A stretch of 54,317 bases of DNA from Neisseria sp. (lineage in GTDB: Bacteria; Pseudomonadota; Gammaproteobacteria; Burkholderiales; Neisseriaceae), in the NCBI RefSeq assembly GCF_030523955.1, contig NZ_JAUNHL010000017.1, positions 1 through 54,317 on the forward strand. Reading direction: 5' to 3'. The notes beneath the pieces were generated by a model. That model made no database searches, was not told where the DNA came from, and saw only the letters and a list, made by a program, of their open reading frames with translations. The position numbers and the translations under genes are program-made. Shown here one piece after another: positions 38,872 through 50,178 of this stretch (position 1 is the first letter of the stretch; every line of letters begins with the position of its first letter).

Positions 38872-39873
38872 TTATTTCTTTTTCAAAATATATTCGCGCA
38901 CCGCAGCATTGTGTTCGTTTAAATCGTGGCTGAACTTGCTCTTACCGGTACCGTCCATTTTGGAGACGAAATAGAGGTATTTTTCATTGCTCGGGTGGGC
39001 GGCGGCTTCGAGTGCGGCTTTACCGGGCAGGGAAATCGGCGTGGGCGGAAGGCCGGCGCGGGTATAGGTGTTATAGGGCGTGTCGCGCTGCAAATCGGAT
39101 TTGCGGATATTGCCTTTGTAGGCAGCGCCCATGCCGTAAATCACGGTGGGATCGGTTTGCAGGCGCATGCCGATATTAAGGCGGTTGACAAATACGGCGG
39201 CGACATGCTCGCGATCGTCTTTGTGTGCGGTTTCTTTCTCGACGATGCTGGCCATAATCAGCAATTCGTAAGGATTTTTATACGGCAGGCCGCTTTGGCG
39301 CTCTTCCCAAGCGGATTTCAGATTGCGCTGCATGGTTTGGTAGGCCAGTTGGTACAGTTTGAGATCGCTGCTGCCGGCATCGACTTCATAGCTGTCGGGC
39401 GCGAACAGTCCTTCCGGTTGGCGGATTTCGCCGTCGGGCGCCACTTTGGCCAGTAATTCGGCATCGCTTAGCTTTGAGGTGTCATGCACGAGATCGGGCG
39501 ACTGGTTGATGATGCTGCGCATTTGTGAGAAACGCATACCTTCGATAATCCGTATGGTGATCGTATCGGGGCGGCCATCTTTCAGGCGCTGCAGAATTTG
39601 CCAGGTGGAAACGGTTTTCGGAAGTTTGTAGCTGCCGCTGCGCAGTTTGTCGTGTATACCCAAAACATAGGCGGTACCGAGCATCACATAACGGCTGTGA
39701 ATGATGTCTTTATCGGCCAGCGCGCGTGAGGCGGAAGCAATGCCTTGCCCTTTTTCGATGCGCAAGCGGTAGGGTTCGGCATTGTTCTTCGGTACGAATA
39801 ATAAGGTGCACCAAGCGCCGAGGGCGAGCAGCGTGAGCCCGCCCGCTAGGATTAACGGTTTTTTCAACTTCAT
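38872..39873 (-). CDS. mltG: Endolytic murein transglycosylase MltG
   Basis: The 333-residue protein has one N-terminal membrane anchor (about 7-27), a LysM-like segment, and the YceG/MltG catalytic domain. The catalytic Glu is E212 in 'LLIMASIVEKETAHKDDR', matching E. coli Glu218, with 'EGLFAPDSYEV' and 'NTYTRAGLPPTPISLPG' also conserved. It cuts nascent glycan strands during peptidoglycan synthesis. In many genomes tmk follows; here a DUS pair and then a LolC/E gene follow. Confidence 0.95.
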   Translation of the reverse strand: MKLKKPLILAGGLTLLALGAWCTLLFVPKNNAEPYRLRIEKGQGIASASRALADKDIIHSRYVMLGTAYVLGIHDKLRSGSYKLPKTVSTWQILQRLKDGRPDTITIRIIEGMRFSQMRSIINQSPDLVHDTSKLSDAELLAKVAPDGEIRQPEGLFAPDSYEVDAGSSDLKLYQLAYQTMQRNLKSAWEERQSGLPYKNPYELLIMASIVEKETAHKDDREHVAAVFVNRLNIGMRLQTDPTVIYGMGAAYKGNIRKSDLQRDTPYNTYTRAGLPPTPISLPGKAALEAAAHPSNEKYLYFVSKMDGTGKSKFSHDLNEHNAAVREYILKKK

Positions 39874-40052
39874 GTGTGGATTTCAAATGGCTGGAAACAA
39901 AAAGTGCCGCCAGTATATATAAAAGGTGTTCAGCGTGTCATTAGATGCACAACGATAACGGCATGGCAGAGAGTTTGGGACAGCCGAAAAAACGGATGGT
40001 TCGTGATACAATGCGGCGAACTTGGCAAATGCCTGTCTGAAAAAGGATTGAC

Positions 40053-40445
40053 ATGGAAAAAGTGAAAAAAACGGCGGAACAATGGCGTGCCGAATTATCG
40101 CCCGAGGTCTTTTACATCACCCGTGAAGCGGGTACCGAGCGCCCTTACAGCGGGCAGTACAATGATTTCCACCAAACCGGTGACTACCGCTGCGCATGCT
40201 GCGGAGGTTTATTGTTTCGCTCGCAACACAAATTCGACAGCCATTGCGGTTGGCCGGCGTTTTACGAACAGGCCGAACCCGACAGCACTTACCGGGTTCG
40301 CGATACCAGCCACGGCATGATACGCGAAGAGGTGCGTTGCAGCCGTTGCGACGCGCATCTGGGGCATGTGTTTCCCGACGGCCCCAAGCCTACCGGCGAG
40401 CGCTACTGCATCAATTCGCTGGCCATGGTGTTCGAAGCCAAATGA
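40053..40445 (+). CDS. msrB: Peptide-methionine (R)-S-oxide reductase MsrB
   Basis: The 130-residue enzyme reduces methionine-R-sulfoxide. Zinc cysteines are C47/C50 and C96/C99, the catalytic one is C119 (GERYCINS), and C65 (SHCGWPAF) may be the resolving residue. This is a stand-alone cytoplasmic MsrB, unlike the PilB-type fusion of pathogenic Neisseria. A DUS lies at 40030-40041. Its stop overlaps the ampD start by four bases, so the two genes are coupled. Confidence 0.95.
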   Translation: MEKVKKTAEQWRAELSPEVFYITREAGTERPYSGQYNDFHQTGDYRCACCGGLLFRSQHKFDSHCGWPAFYEQAEPDSTYRVRDTSHGMIREEVRCSRCDAHLGHVFPDGPKPTGERYCINSLAMVFEAK

Positions 40446-41002
40446 GCGCGGATGTAAGCAACTGGCGGCAAGGCCGCTGGCAGGGCGCACGCCAGGCGGT
40501 ATCGCCCAATTGCGAGGCACGGGCGCCGGGCGAAACGGTTAATCTGGTGGTGTTGCACAATATTTCGCTGCCGCCTTTCGAATACGGCGGCGGTGCGGTG
40601 GAAAAGCTGTTTACCAACCAAATCAGGGCGGAAGAACATCCTTTTTTCAGCGTCATCGAACATTTGCGGGTATCCAGCCATTTTTTTATTGCCCGAACGG
40701 GTGAGACGGTACAATTTGTCTCTTGCGACGAAATGGCTTACCACGCCGGGGGCTCTTCGTTTCGCGGCCGCGAAAAATGCAATGCTTTTTCGATCGGCAT
40801 CGAATTGGAAGGCTGCGATTTCGAACCTTTCAGCGAGGAACAGTATCAAAGCCTTCATACGCTTCTGCACGCTTTGCATCAGGCTTATCCGATTGAAGCG
40901 GTAACCGGCCATCAGGATATCGCGCCCGGCCGCAAGAGCGACCCCGGCCATTTTTTCGATTGGGTACGCCTGCAAAACGCCGGTTTTACCGTCGAGCGCT
41001 AA
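40442..41002 (+). CDS. ampD: 1,6-anhydro-N-acetylmuramyl-L-alanine amidase AmpD
   Basis: The 186-residue zinc amidase recycles peptidoglycan by removing the peptide from anhydro-muropeptides. Zinc ligands are H39 (VVLHNIS), H157 (TGHQDIAPGRKSDPGH) and D167. The start is the ATG at 40442 overlapping the msrB stop; the open frame upstream is inside msrB. By analogy with enteric bacteria it would also tune AmpR-type signals, but no ampC/ampR is here. Confidence 0.95.
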   Translation: MSADVSNWRQGRWQGARQAVSPNCEARAPGETVNLVVLHNISLPPFEYGGGAVEKLFTNQIRAEEHPFFSVIEHLRVSSHFFIARTGETVQFVSCDEMAYHAGGSSFRGREKCNAFSIGIELEGCDFEPFSEEQYQSLHTLLHALHQAYPIEAVTGHQDIAPGRKSDPGHFFDWVRLQNAGFTVER

Positions 41003-41132
41003 GCGGAAAATACAACGGCAGGCATTAAGTGGCCTTTTCAGACAGGTCGGATAAAATTGAGTATAATGCCGGCTTGATTTATTGCCCGCTTAAAATAAAA
41101 CCAACCACAGCTTTTACGGAATCTTTTCTAAT

Positions 41133-42464
41133 ATGAGCACTTCCTTGTTGATTTTTCTGGTGCTGGCCGCCGCAGTAATTGCCGGTGTCATCGCCTACAA
41201 TATGTACCAAGAAAACAAATACCGCCAGCAGGTACGCGCCCAATTCGGCCATTCCGATAAAGACGCCTTGCTGGAAAGCAATACGCAATCGGTGCGCGAC
41301 GGCCGCTTGCCCGGCCATCAGCCGGTTAAAGAGGCGCCGGCAAAACCGCTGCGCAGCAAAGATGTCTCCGAATCAGCCGTACAGCCGAAAACGGATGCGC
41401 CGCCGCGCCGTACGCCTGCCGCCGCAGCGGTACCGAAAAAGACGGCTCGGTTGCGCCAACCGGTGTTCGACAAAGTCGACGACGAACCGGAAGAGGATCC
41501 GTTCGGCGCGGCTTTTTCTTTGGATTTGGATGCGGAGTTAGAGCGCGAAGCACGTGAAAAAGCGCGTTTCCAGTTTGAAGAAACCCAGGTGCCGGTGCCT
41601 TCGCAAACCAAACTTAAAGGCAATAAAGGCTTGCTGTTGGATTTAGATGATATGTCCAAGCAGCAACTGCCGTGGTTTGATCCCAATTTCGACTACATGG
41701 CTTATGTTTCCCTGAAAGAGCCGCTGGAATTGAATACTTTGCCGCGTTTTTCCAGCCGCCACCGCTTCCAGATTGCCGGCTGCACCATGGACGACCGCTG
41801 GCAAATCGCCGAGCCGATTCCCGGCGTTTATTACCAAGGCTTTATTATCGGTTTGCAAGCGATCAGCCGTAACGGCTTGGCGACGACGCAGGAGTTGGAA
41901 AACTTCGGCAACAGCGTCAACCAGTTTGCCGAACAATTGGATGCCGGCTTGCTGCTGATGGATGTGCCCACTTTCCTCAACGTGGCGCGCCCGTTAGACG
42001 AACTGTGCGAACGTGTCGACCAAACCATCACCATGCATCTGGTTTCCCGCGCCAGCATCAGCGGCATGGAATTACGCGCCGCGCTGGAGGGCAACGGTTT
42101 CCAACTGCATCATGACGGCGCATTTCATCTTTTTACCGATGGCGGGGAACCGCTGTTTTCCATCATCGCGGTGGACGGCAGCCCGTTTACCCCCAGCTTG
42201 CTGAGCAGCCAAGCCTATAAAGGTTTCAGCATGCTGTTTGATATTACCCGTGTGCCGCCGGGCGAAAAATATTTCAACCGCTTTATGGATATCGCCGTGA
42301 AACTATCCGGCACCCTCGGCTTGGATTTGGTCGACAGCAATATGGAAGAATTGTCGACCGAATGGCTCAAGGGCGTGCGCAGCTTCGTACTGGCACGTCA
42401 AGACGAAATGAAAAAAGTGGGCATTGTGCCCGGTGGTGATTTGGCGGCGCGCCTGTTCTCCTAA
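41133..42464 (+). CDS. zipA: Cell division protein ZipA
   Basis: The 443-residue protein has an N-terminal membrane helix (about 4-23), a long charged Pro/Ala-rich linker, and a C-terminal ZipA domain ('ISGMELRAALEGNGFQLHHDGAFHLF', 'GKYFNRFMDIAVKLSGTLGLDLVD'-like). It tethers FtsZ to the membrane at the septum. A TATAAT box (41062-41067) lies upstream. It is followed by ligA, the usual zipA-ligA order. The sequence is divergent from E. coli, but gene order supports the call. Confidence 0.88.
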   Translation: MSTSLLIFLVLAAAVIAGVIAYNMYQENKYRQQVRAQFGHSDKDALLESNTQSVRDGRLPGHQPVKEAPAKPLRSKDVSESAVQPKTDAPPRRTPAAAAVPKKTARLRQPVFDKVDDEPEEDPFGAAFSLDLDAELEREAREKARFQFEETQVPVPSQTKLKGNKGLLLDLDDMSKQQLPWFDPNFDYMAYVSLKEPLELNTLPRFSSRHRFQIAGCTMDDRWQIAEPIPGVYYQGFIIGLQAISRNGLATTQELENFGNSVNQFAEQLDAGLLLMDVPTFLNVARPLDELCERVDQTITMHLVSRASISGMELRAALEGNGFQLHHDGAFHLFTDGGEPLFSIIAVDGSPFTPSLLSSQAYKGFSMLFDITRVPPGEKYFNRFMDIAVKLSGTLGLDLVDSNMEELSTEWLKGVRSFVLARQDEMKKVGIVPGGDLAARLFS

Positions 42465-42482
42465 TCTTTCCGCTATAATGTA

Positions 42483-42516
42483 CGGACACTTTAGCTTAAG
42501 TGTCCGTTTTCTTTTT
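42483..42516 (+). terminator. Rho-independent terminator after zipA
   Basis: CGGACACTT and AAGTGTCCG form a stem with a TAGCTT loop, followed by TTTTCTTTTT. DUS copies (42515-42526 and 42539-42550) follow at once, in outward orientation. Confidence 0.9.
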
Positions 42517-42549
42517 CAGACAGGCATAATTCCTCAAATGCCTGTCTGA

Positions 42550-44997
<2,448 letters not shown>

Positions 44998-45003
44998 ATG
45001 GCA

Positions 45004-45040
45004 ATGCCTGTCTGAAAGCTTCTTTTTTCAGACAGGCATT
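45004..45040 (+). terminator. DUS inverted-pair terminator after ligA
   Basis: TGCCTGTCTGAA at 45005-45016 and complement at 45027-45038 (ten-base loop). Confidence 0.85.
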
Positions 45041-45082
45041 CGGTTATAATCCTTTCTACCTAACACTCGCGAGAATAACCAG

Positions 45083-45958
45083 ATGGCTGATATCAAAACC
45101 ATACGCAAAGCCGTTTTCCCCGTTGCCGGTATGGGAACACGCTTTCTGCCGGCTACCAAAGCCAGTCCGAAAGAAATGCTGCCTATTGTCGACAAGCCCT
45201 TGATTCAATATGCGGTGGAAGAGGCGGTGGCAGCCGGTTGCACCGAGATTATCTTCGTTACCGGCCGTAACAAGCGCAGCATCGAAGATCATTTCGACAA
45301 AGCTTACGAATTGGAGGCCGAGCTGGCTTTGCGCAATAAAGATAAGCTTTTGATGCATCTGCAAGATATCGTGCCGAAAAACGTGAGCTTTCTCTATACC
45401 CGCCAGCCGGAAGCCTTGGGCTTGGGGCATGCCGTATTGTGCGCACGCCCGGCGGTGGAGCAGGAGCCGTTTGCGGTATTGCTGGCCGATGATTTGATCG
45501 ATGCGCCGCAAGGTGCGCTCAAGCAGATGGTGGAGATTTATCAGCAAACCGGCAGCAGCGTATTGGGCGTGGAAACGATAGACCCTTCGCAAACCGGTTC
45601 ATACGGCATTGTGGAAACCGAAGCGCAAGACGGCCGTCAGCGGGTAAAAAGCATTGTGGAGAAACCCAAGCCGGAAGAAGCGCCGTCTAATCTCGGCGTA
45701 GTCGGCCGCTACATTCTTACGCCGCGTATTTTCGATTTGCTGGTTAATTTGCCGCGCGGCGCCGGTAACGAAATCCAGCTTACCGATGCGATTGCCAAAT
45801 TGCTGGAGGAAGAGTGCGTACTGGCACATGCTTTCAGCGGCACACGTTACGATTGCGGCAGCAAAATCGGTTATTTGGAAGCAACGGTGGCTTATGGTTT
45901 GAAACATCCGGAAACCGGTGCGGCTTTTGCCAAATTGTTGCGGCGTTATGCGAAGTAA
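45083..45958 (+). CDS. galU: UTP-glucose-1-phosphate uridylyltransferase GalU
   Basis: The 291-residue nucleotidyltransferase begins with '[35 protein letters not shown]', the G-x-G-T-R-F-P nucleotide-binding signature of GalU. 'LLADDLID' and 'GSYGIVETE' also fit. It makes UDP-glucose for envelope sugars such as LOS and capsule precursors. CGAGAA lies before the ATG. It is a single-gene unit ended by a DUS pair. Confidence 0.96.
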   Translation: MADIKTIRKAVFPVAGMGTRFLPATKASPKEMLPIVDKPLIQYAVEEAVAAGCTEIIFVTGRNKRSIEDHFDKAYELEAELALRNKDKLLMHLQDIVPKNVSFLYTRQPEALGLGHAVLCARPAVEQEPFAVLLADDLIDAPQGALKQMVEIYQQTGSSVLGVETIDPSQTGSYGIVETEAQDGRQRVKSIVEKPKPEEAPSNLGVVGRYILTPRIFDLLVNLPRGAGNEIQLTDAIAKLLEEECVLAHAFSGTRYDCGSKIGYLEATVAYGLKHPETGAAFAKLLRRYAK

Positions 45959-45973
45959 GCGTTTTGATTAAAA

Positions 45974-46005
45974 ATGCCTGTCTGAAAAAGTTTTCAGACA
46001 GGCAT
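45974..46005 (+). terminator. DUS inverted-pair terminator after galU
   Basis: TGCCTGTCTGAA at 45975-45986 and complement at 45993-46004. The second arm abuts the miniature element that follows; the T-run expected after the arm is found instead on the far side of that element. Confidence 0.85.
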
Positions 46006-46273
46006 AGACCTTTGCAAAAAACTTTTTAATCCTGAATTTATTGATATAGCAGATTTAATTACTTCGATACAAGGCAGCAAGCCGCAGACAGTACAAGTAG
46101 TACGGCAAGGCGCAGCAACGCCGTAGCGAAAGTTAAGTTAATCTGCTATATCTCGTCATACTCGGGCTTGACCCGAGTATCTGCTTTTTCTTTCAAAACA
46201 AAAAGATGCTCGGGTCAAGCCCGAGCATGACGAAAGTATTTTCAGGTATCGAAAAGAATTTTGCAAAGGTCTC
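46006..46273. mobile_element. 268-bp GAGACCTTTGCAAAA-type miniature element with a nested Correia element
   Basis: Ends AGACCTTTGCAAAA (left; the first G is replaced) and TTTTGCAAAGGTCTC (right). AGGCA(T) flanks both sides: 46000-46005 and 46274-46279. Inside lie an intact Correia element (46045-46150) and two inverted, self-complementary blocks built on ACTCGGG/CCCGAGT (about 46158-46176 and 46207-46231). It belongs to the same family as 14776-14971 but has different inner repeats. Confidence 0.75.
46045..46150 (-). mobile_element. Intact short-form Correia element (nested)
   Basis: TATAGCAGATTTAATTACTT at 46045 and AGTTAATCTGCTATA at the end bound 106 bp. On the complement it is almost identical to the copy at 37125-37231. 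It sits within the miniature element above, flanked by TA. Confidence 0.85.
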
Positions 46274-46297
46274 AGGCATTTTTCTGTTTCATGCGGT

Positions 46298-48514
46298 TTA
46301 TAGGCGGGTAACGCTTAATACACCTTTTACGTCACCCAAACTCACCAATACGCGCGGTAATTCGTTTACCTGTTTGACTTCCAGCGTAAAACGCATGCTG
46401 GCTTCCAAATCGCGCGATTGGGTTTGCACGGCGGTAACGTTCAGCTTGTGGCGTGCGAGCGCATCGGAAACGTCGCGCAACAGTCCGCCACGGTCTTGCG
46501 CGCGGATTTCGATGTCAACGGCAAACACTTGGCCTTCTTGTGCACCGGCCCAAGAAGCCGGCAACACTTTATCGGGCGACTGTTTGGCCAGATGCTCGAA
46601 AGAAGGGCAGTTGCGTCGGTGTACGGAAATGCCACGCTCACGGGTTACAAAGCCGATAATGTCGTCCGGCGGTGCCGGTTTGCAGCATTTGGCCAAGGTG
46701 GTGTACAAGCCTTCTTCGCCGTCTATCAGCACGCCGCCTTGGCTGTGCCCTTTGATTTTGGATTGTTTGATGATGCTGGTTTCATTTACCGGCTGCGGCG
46801 GCGGTTCTTTTAAGGCGCCGCAGGCTTTCTGCACCGCACGCGGCGTAACTTCACCTTGGCCGATGGCGGTGTATAAGTCTTCCAACTTGGAGAAACCCAT
46901 TTTTTCATGCAGGGCGTGCAAGTTCGGTTTGGGCGAAACTTTGGCCAGCACTTTTTCAAATTGCGCCTTGCCGTTTTCACGTATTGCTTCGGCGTTTTGC
47001 TGGCGGATATAAGCACGGATTTTGCTGATGGCCCGGTGGCTTTTCACCCAACCTTCATACAACCAGTTAACCGAAGGCGAGCCTTCCTTGGCGGCAATAA
47101 TTTCCACGCGCTGGCCGTTTTCCAGCGGAGTGGAGAGCGGCACGATCTGGCCGTCGACCTTGGCACCGCGGCAGCGGTCGCCCAAGCTGCTGTGCAAAGC
47201 ATAGGCAAAGTCGATGGGCGTGGAGCCTGAGGGGAGAGAAAATACCTTGCCGTGCGGGGTTAGTACATAGATGGTGTCGTTGAACAATTCGGTTTGAAAA
47301 GCGTTGGCCAAATCTTCGCGGTCGCTCTCCCCCATGTTTTCGCGCCAATCGAGAAGCTGGCGCAGCCAGGCGATTTTCTGTTCGTAAGCGCTGTCGCTGC
47401 TGTTGCCGCCTTCTTTGTAGCGCCAATGAGCGGCTACACCGAACTCGTTGAATTGGTGCATATCGAAAGTGCGGATTTGTACTTCCACGCCTTTGTCTTG
47501 TGGGCCGACAATAACCGTATGCAGGCTTTTATAGCCGTTGCTCTTCGGATTGGCAATATAGTCGTCAAATTCGCCGGGAATAGGCTGCCACAGGCTGTGG
47601 ACGAGGCCTAAGGTGGTGTAGCATTCGGGAATGGTGTCGACCAGAATGCGCACCGCGCGGATATCGTAGAGGCCGTCGAAATCCAGTTTTTTCTTTACCA
47701 TTTTTTTGTAAATGGAATAAATATGTTTGGGACGGCCGGCCACATCGTAGTGAATGCCGTATTTGTCTAACTCGCGGCGCAAGGTGTTGAGAAAATCGTC
47801 AATATATTCCAAGCGCTCGGTACGCTTTTCATCCAGCAGCTTGGCGATACGTTTGTATTCGGCGGGATTTTGGTGTCGGAAGCCCAAATCTTCCAGTTGC
47901 CATTTGAGTTGCCATACGCCCAAGCGGTTGGCTAAGGGTGCGAAAATATCTAGCGTTTCTTTGGCAATATCACGCTTTTCGGGGTTGTCGGGCAGGGTGC
48001 CCATAAACTGCATGGTGCGTGTGCGCAGCGCCAGTTTGATCAATACCACGCGAATATCGGATACCATGGCCAACAGCATTTTACGCATGGTTTCCGCTTG
48101 TTCGGCGCGCTCTTCGGCAGTATCAAGGTTATCCATGCTGGCAAAGCGGGTGAGTTTTTGTACTTCATAAAGCCCGCGGATGATGTTGACCACGGTTGAG
48201 CCGCATTTTTCGGCGACGACTTCTTGCCAGTTTTGCAACGTATCGGGAATTTCCAGCAATATGGTGGCTGCCACCGCTTCGGAAAGCAGATCCATATCGG
48301 CTACCATTTGCGCAGCCCCCAACACATTGCTGAGTATCGGTTCGCCGATGGTGGTGGTTGCGTTTTGGGGGTAAGAGGCTAGGGCCAATTCCAGAGCTTG
48401 GCGCAACATGGTTTGTTCTGCTGCTGTTTGGGCGGCAGCGTAGCTTTCGTACCATTGTAGATAGGGCTCTAAGTCAGGCAATTTATCAGAAGAGTTTTGC
48501 TGTAAACCGGCCAT
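46298..48514 (-). CDS. relA: (p)ppGpp synthetase RelA
   Basis: The 738-residue protein has an HD domain without the catalytic His-Asp pair (ILLEIPDTLQNW in place of HDV-EDT), so no hydrolase is expected. The synthetase domain follows (KKKLDFDGLYDIRAVRIL; GEFDDYIANPKSNGYKSLHT), then TGS ('VFSLPSGSTPIDFAYALHS') and a C-terminal ACT domain. It is ribosome-bound and makes ppGpp on amino-acid starvation. AGGAA precedes the ATG. It lies alone, reverse strand. Confidence 0.95.
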   Translation of the reverse strand: MAGLQQNSSDKLPDLEPYLQWYESYAAAQTAAEQTMLRQALELALASYPQNATTTIGEPILSNVLGAAQMVADMDLLSEAVAATILLEIPDTLQNWQEVVAEKCGSTVVNIIRGLYEVQKLTRFASMDNLDTAEERAEQAETMRKMLLAMVSDIRVVLIKLALRTRTMQFMGTLPDNPEKRDIAKETLDIFAPLANRLGVWQLKWQLEDLGFRHQNPAEYKRIAKLLDEKRTERLEYIDDFLNTLRRELDKYGIHYDVAGRPKHIYSIYKKMVKKKLDFDGLYDIRAVRILVDTIPECYTTLGLVHSLWQPIPGEFDDYIANPKSNGYKSLHTVIVGPQDKGVEVQIRTFDMHQFNEFGVAAHWRYKEGGNSSDSAYEQKIAWLRQLLDWRENMGESDREDLANAFQTELFNDTIYVLTPHGKVFSLPSGSTPIDFAYALHSSLGDRCRGAKVDGQIVPLSTPLENGQRVEIIAAKEGSPSVNWLYEGWVKSHRAISKIRAYIRQQNAEAIRENGKAQFEKVLAKVSPKPNLHALHEKMGFSKLEDLYTAIGQGEVTPRAVQKACGALKEPPPQPVNETSIIKQSKIKGHSQGGVLIDGEEGLYTTLAKCCKPAPPDDIIGFVTRERGISVHRRNCPSFEHLAKQSPDKVLPASWAGAQEGQVFAVDIEIRAQDRGGLLRDVSDALARHKLNVTAVQTQSRDLEASMRFTLEVKQVNELPRVLVSLGDVKGVLSVTRL

Positions 48515-48676
48515 AATCGTTTTCCTGATGGAGAGGGATGTGTGTGGGTTCTATTGTAGCGGTGGGTGTGGTGATTTGAAATAGTTCGGCAACAAATAAT
48601 AGGGTGCTAAACAGAGGATAAAATTAATTTCAAGATATTGCTTTGTTTGATTGAAAATAGCAGAAACGAGCGGGCA

Positions 48677-48702
48677 GCAAAAAACCGGCTTTTCAGCCGG
48701 TT
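48677..48702 (-). terminator. Rho-independent terminator after the roadblock gene
   Basis: AAAAAACCGGCT and AGCCGGTT form a hairpin with a TTTTC-type loop; on the reverse strand a T-run follows the stem. Confidence 0.75.
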
Positions 48703-48715
48703 CTGGTATCGGGAA

Positions 48716-49072
48716 TTAGCCCAAGTTGCGTTCGGTTTCAACCAGAGCGCGGCGAGCCAGAGCCAAGTTGGATTTCGATTTGTCCAATACTGCGTACAGG
48801 AACAGACCATCATGTTTGCTCAGGGGACGCAGCAGATGGTATTGGGTACCCAAGGTAATCAAAATGTCTTCGATGGTGTCTTTCAGTCCCAGCATTTTCA
48901 TGGTTTTCATTTTGGCGCTCATTACTTCGGTATTACCGGCAGCGGCAATTTCCAAGTCAACGGCAGGCGAACCGCCGCCGGCCAACAACATACCACTGGA
49001 AAAATCCACTACTGCAGCAGCAATGGCTCCATCAACGTTCAGCATTTCTGATACGGCTTTATCGTAGTTCAT
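48716..49072 (-). CDS. Roadblock/LC7 domain-like protein
   Basis: The 118-residue single-domain protein starts MNYDKAVSEMLNVDGAIAAA, with 'VDFSSGMLLAGGGSPAVDLEIAAAGNTEVM' and a C-terminal helix. It matches the Roadblock/LC7 fold (MglB-like). Such proteins often regulate small Ras-like GTPases. No MglA-type GTPase gene is adjacent, so a partner is not shown. ATG at 49072 has GGAG eight bases upstream. It is divergent from grxB. Confidence 0.75.
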   Translation of the reverse strand: MNYDKAVSEMLNVDGAIAAAVVDFSSGMLLAGGGSPAVDLEIAAAGNTEVMSAKMKTMKMLGLKDTIEDILITLGTQYHLLRPLSKHDGLFLYAVLDKSKSNLALARRALVETERNLG

Positions 49073-49530
49073 ATTTATGTCTCCAAACAACTGTTTAAGT
49101 TAAATTATCAATTACCAAGTAGTAGAATTAAGCTTAAGTTGCTTTTAAACTTAGTTCCCCGCAAAGGTCGATTGCCCTTTAAGTTTGTATCTTGGTTTGC
49201 TCTTGGGTTTTGATTGATTTTTAGTATAGGACTGGGTAGCAAGTTTGTAAACTTAAATTCTGATTAAAAAATAAGCAATAATAGGCGCTAAATGTTATTT
49301 TTATTGGCAAACCGCTCGTCTTTTAAATTCGCCGCTTGTTTTTTATTGAAATTTTATAAAGAAAACAATGACAAAGATAATTGCTTAAATTTTAATCAAT
49401 AAAGTGTAAAGAAATTATTTTTTTCGTGTTCTGAAACAACACTTTGCCAAAGTGTTGTATATTGGCAATATATTGGTAATTAAATCAAATAATTCTGAAA
49501 CTGATAGTTAATGTAATAAAGGAATTCAAT
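49073..49530. other. 458-bp AT-rich divergent promoter region
   Basis: No coding signal is seen. It has the inverted repeat AAGTTT-GT-AAACTT (49229-49242) with several nearby TTTAAGTT/AAACTTA variants, and a 23-bp palindrome at 49436-49458. It carries the promoters of the divergent roadblock and grxB genes. Confidence 0.6.
49436..49458. promoter_or_regulatory. 23-bp perfect palindrome upstream of grxB
   Basis: Arms ACAACACTTTG and CAAAGTGTTGT flank one central C. It lies about 70-95 bases before the grxB start, next to possible -35 sequences (TTGTAT or TTGGCA). No T-run follows, so it looks like a protein-binding site rather than a terminator. The regulator is unknown. Confidence 0.5.
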
Positions 49531-50178
49531 ATGAAGCTCTATGTTTATGACCATTGTCCGTTTTGTGTGCGTGCACGGATGATTATAGGTTTGCACACTT
49601 TGCCGGTTGGACTTGAGATTTTATTAAACGACGATGAAGCAACCCCGATCGGGCTGATCGGCAGCAAAATGGTACCGATTTTGGTGAAGCCGGACGGTAC
49701 GGCAATGGGCGAAAGTTTAAATATCGTACGCTGGTTGGACGAATATGCCGGTAAGCGAAAACTGGATGAAACGGTCAACCCTCAAATACAGGCTTGGTTG
49801 GATAAAGTAGGCGAATACGTCAATAAATTGATTATGCCCCGTGATATCCAATTGGGATTGCCGGAATTTGCCACTCAGTCAGCGATTGATTATTTTGTTG
49901 AAAAAAAAGAGAAAAATATAGGCAGCTTTGCGGATAATTTGAAAGATACGGCTAAGTACTTGGCGCAACTGCATCAGGATTTACAAAAGTTGGAACACTA
50001 TGTGCCGGCCGATCGGGTGAGGGCAGGAGATTGGAGTATGGAAGATATTCTGCTGTTTCCGATTTTGCGTAATCTGACCATGGTAAAAGATTTGCAGATG
50101 CCGCACAAAGTGCGGGAGTATGTGGAATATGTGGCACGGGAAACTAGAGTGCCGCTGTATTTTGACCGTGCCTGTTAG
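49531..50178 (+). CDS. grxB: Glutaredoxin 2 (GrxB)
   Basis: The 215-residue protein starts MKLYVYDHCPFCVRARMIIG, with the redox CPFC site at 9-12, and a GST-like helical domain follows, as in E. coli GrxB (215 residues). 'GSKMVPIL' holds the cis-Pro that stacks on glutathione. It reduces disulfides with glutathione in the cytoplasm. AAAGGAATTCAAT precedes the ATG. A palindrome upstream may be its operator. Confidence 0.94.
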   Translation: MKLYVYDHCPFCVRARMIIGLHTLPVGLEILLNDDEATPIGLIGSKMVPILVKPDGTAMGESLNIVRWLDEYAGKRKLDETVNPQIQAWLDKVGEYVNKLIMPRDIQLGLPEFATQSAIDYFVEKKEKNIGSFADNLKDTAKYLAQLHQDLQKLEHYVPADRVRAGDWSMEDILLFPILRNLTMVKDLQMPHKVREYVEYVARETRVPLYFDRAC

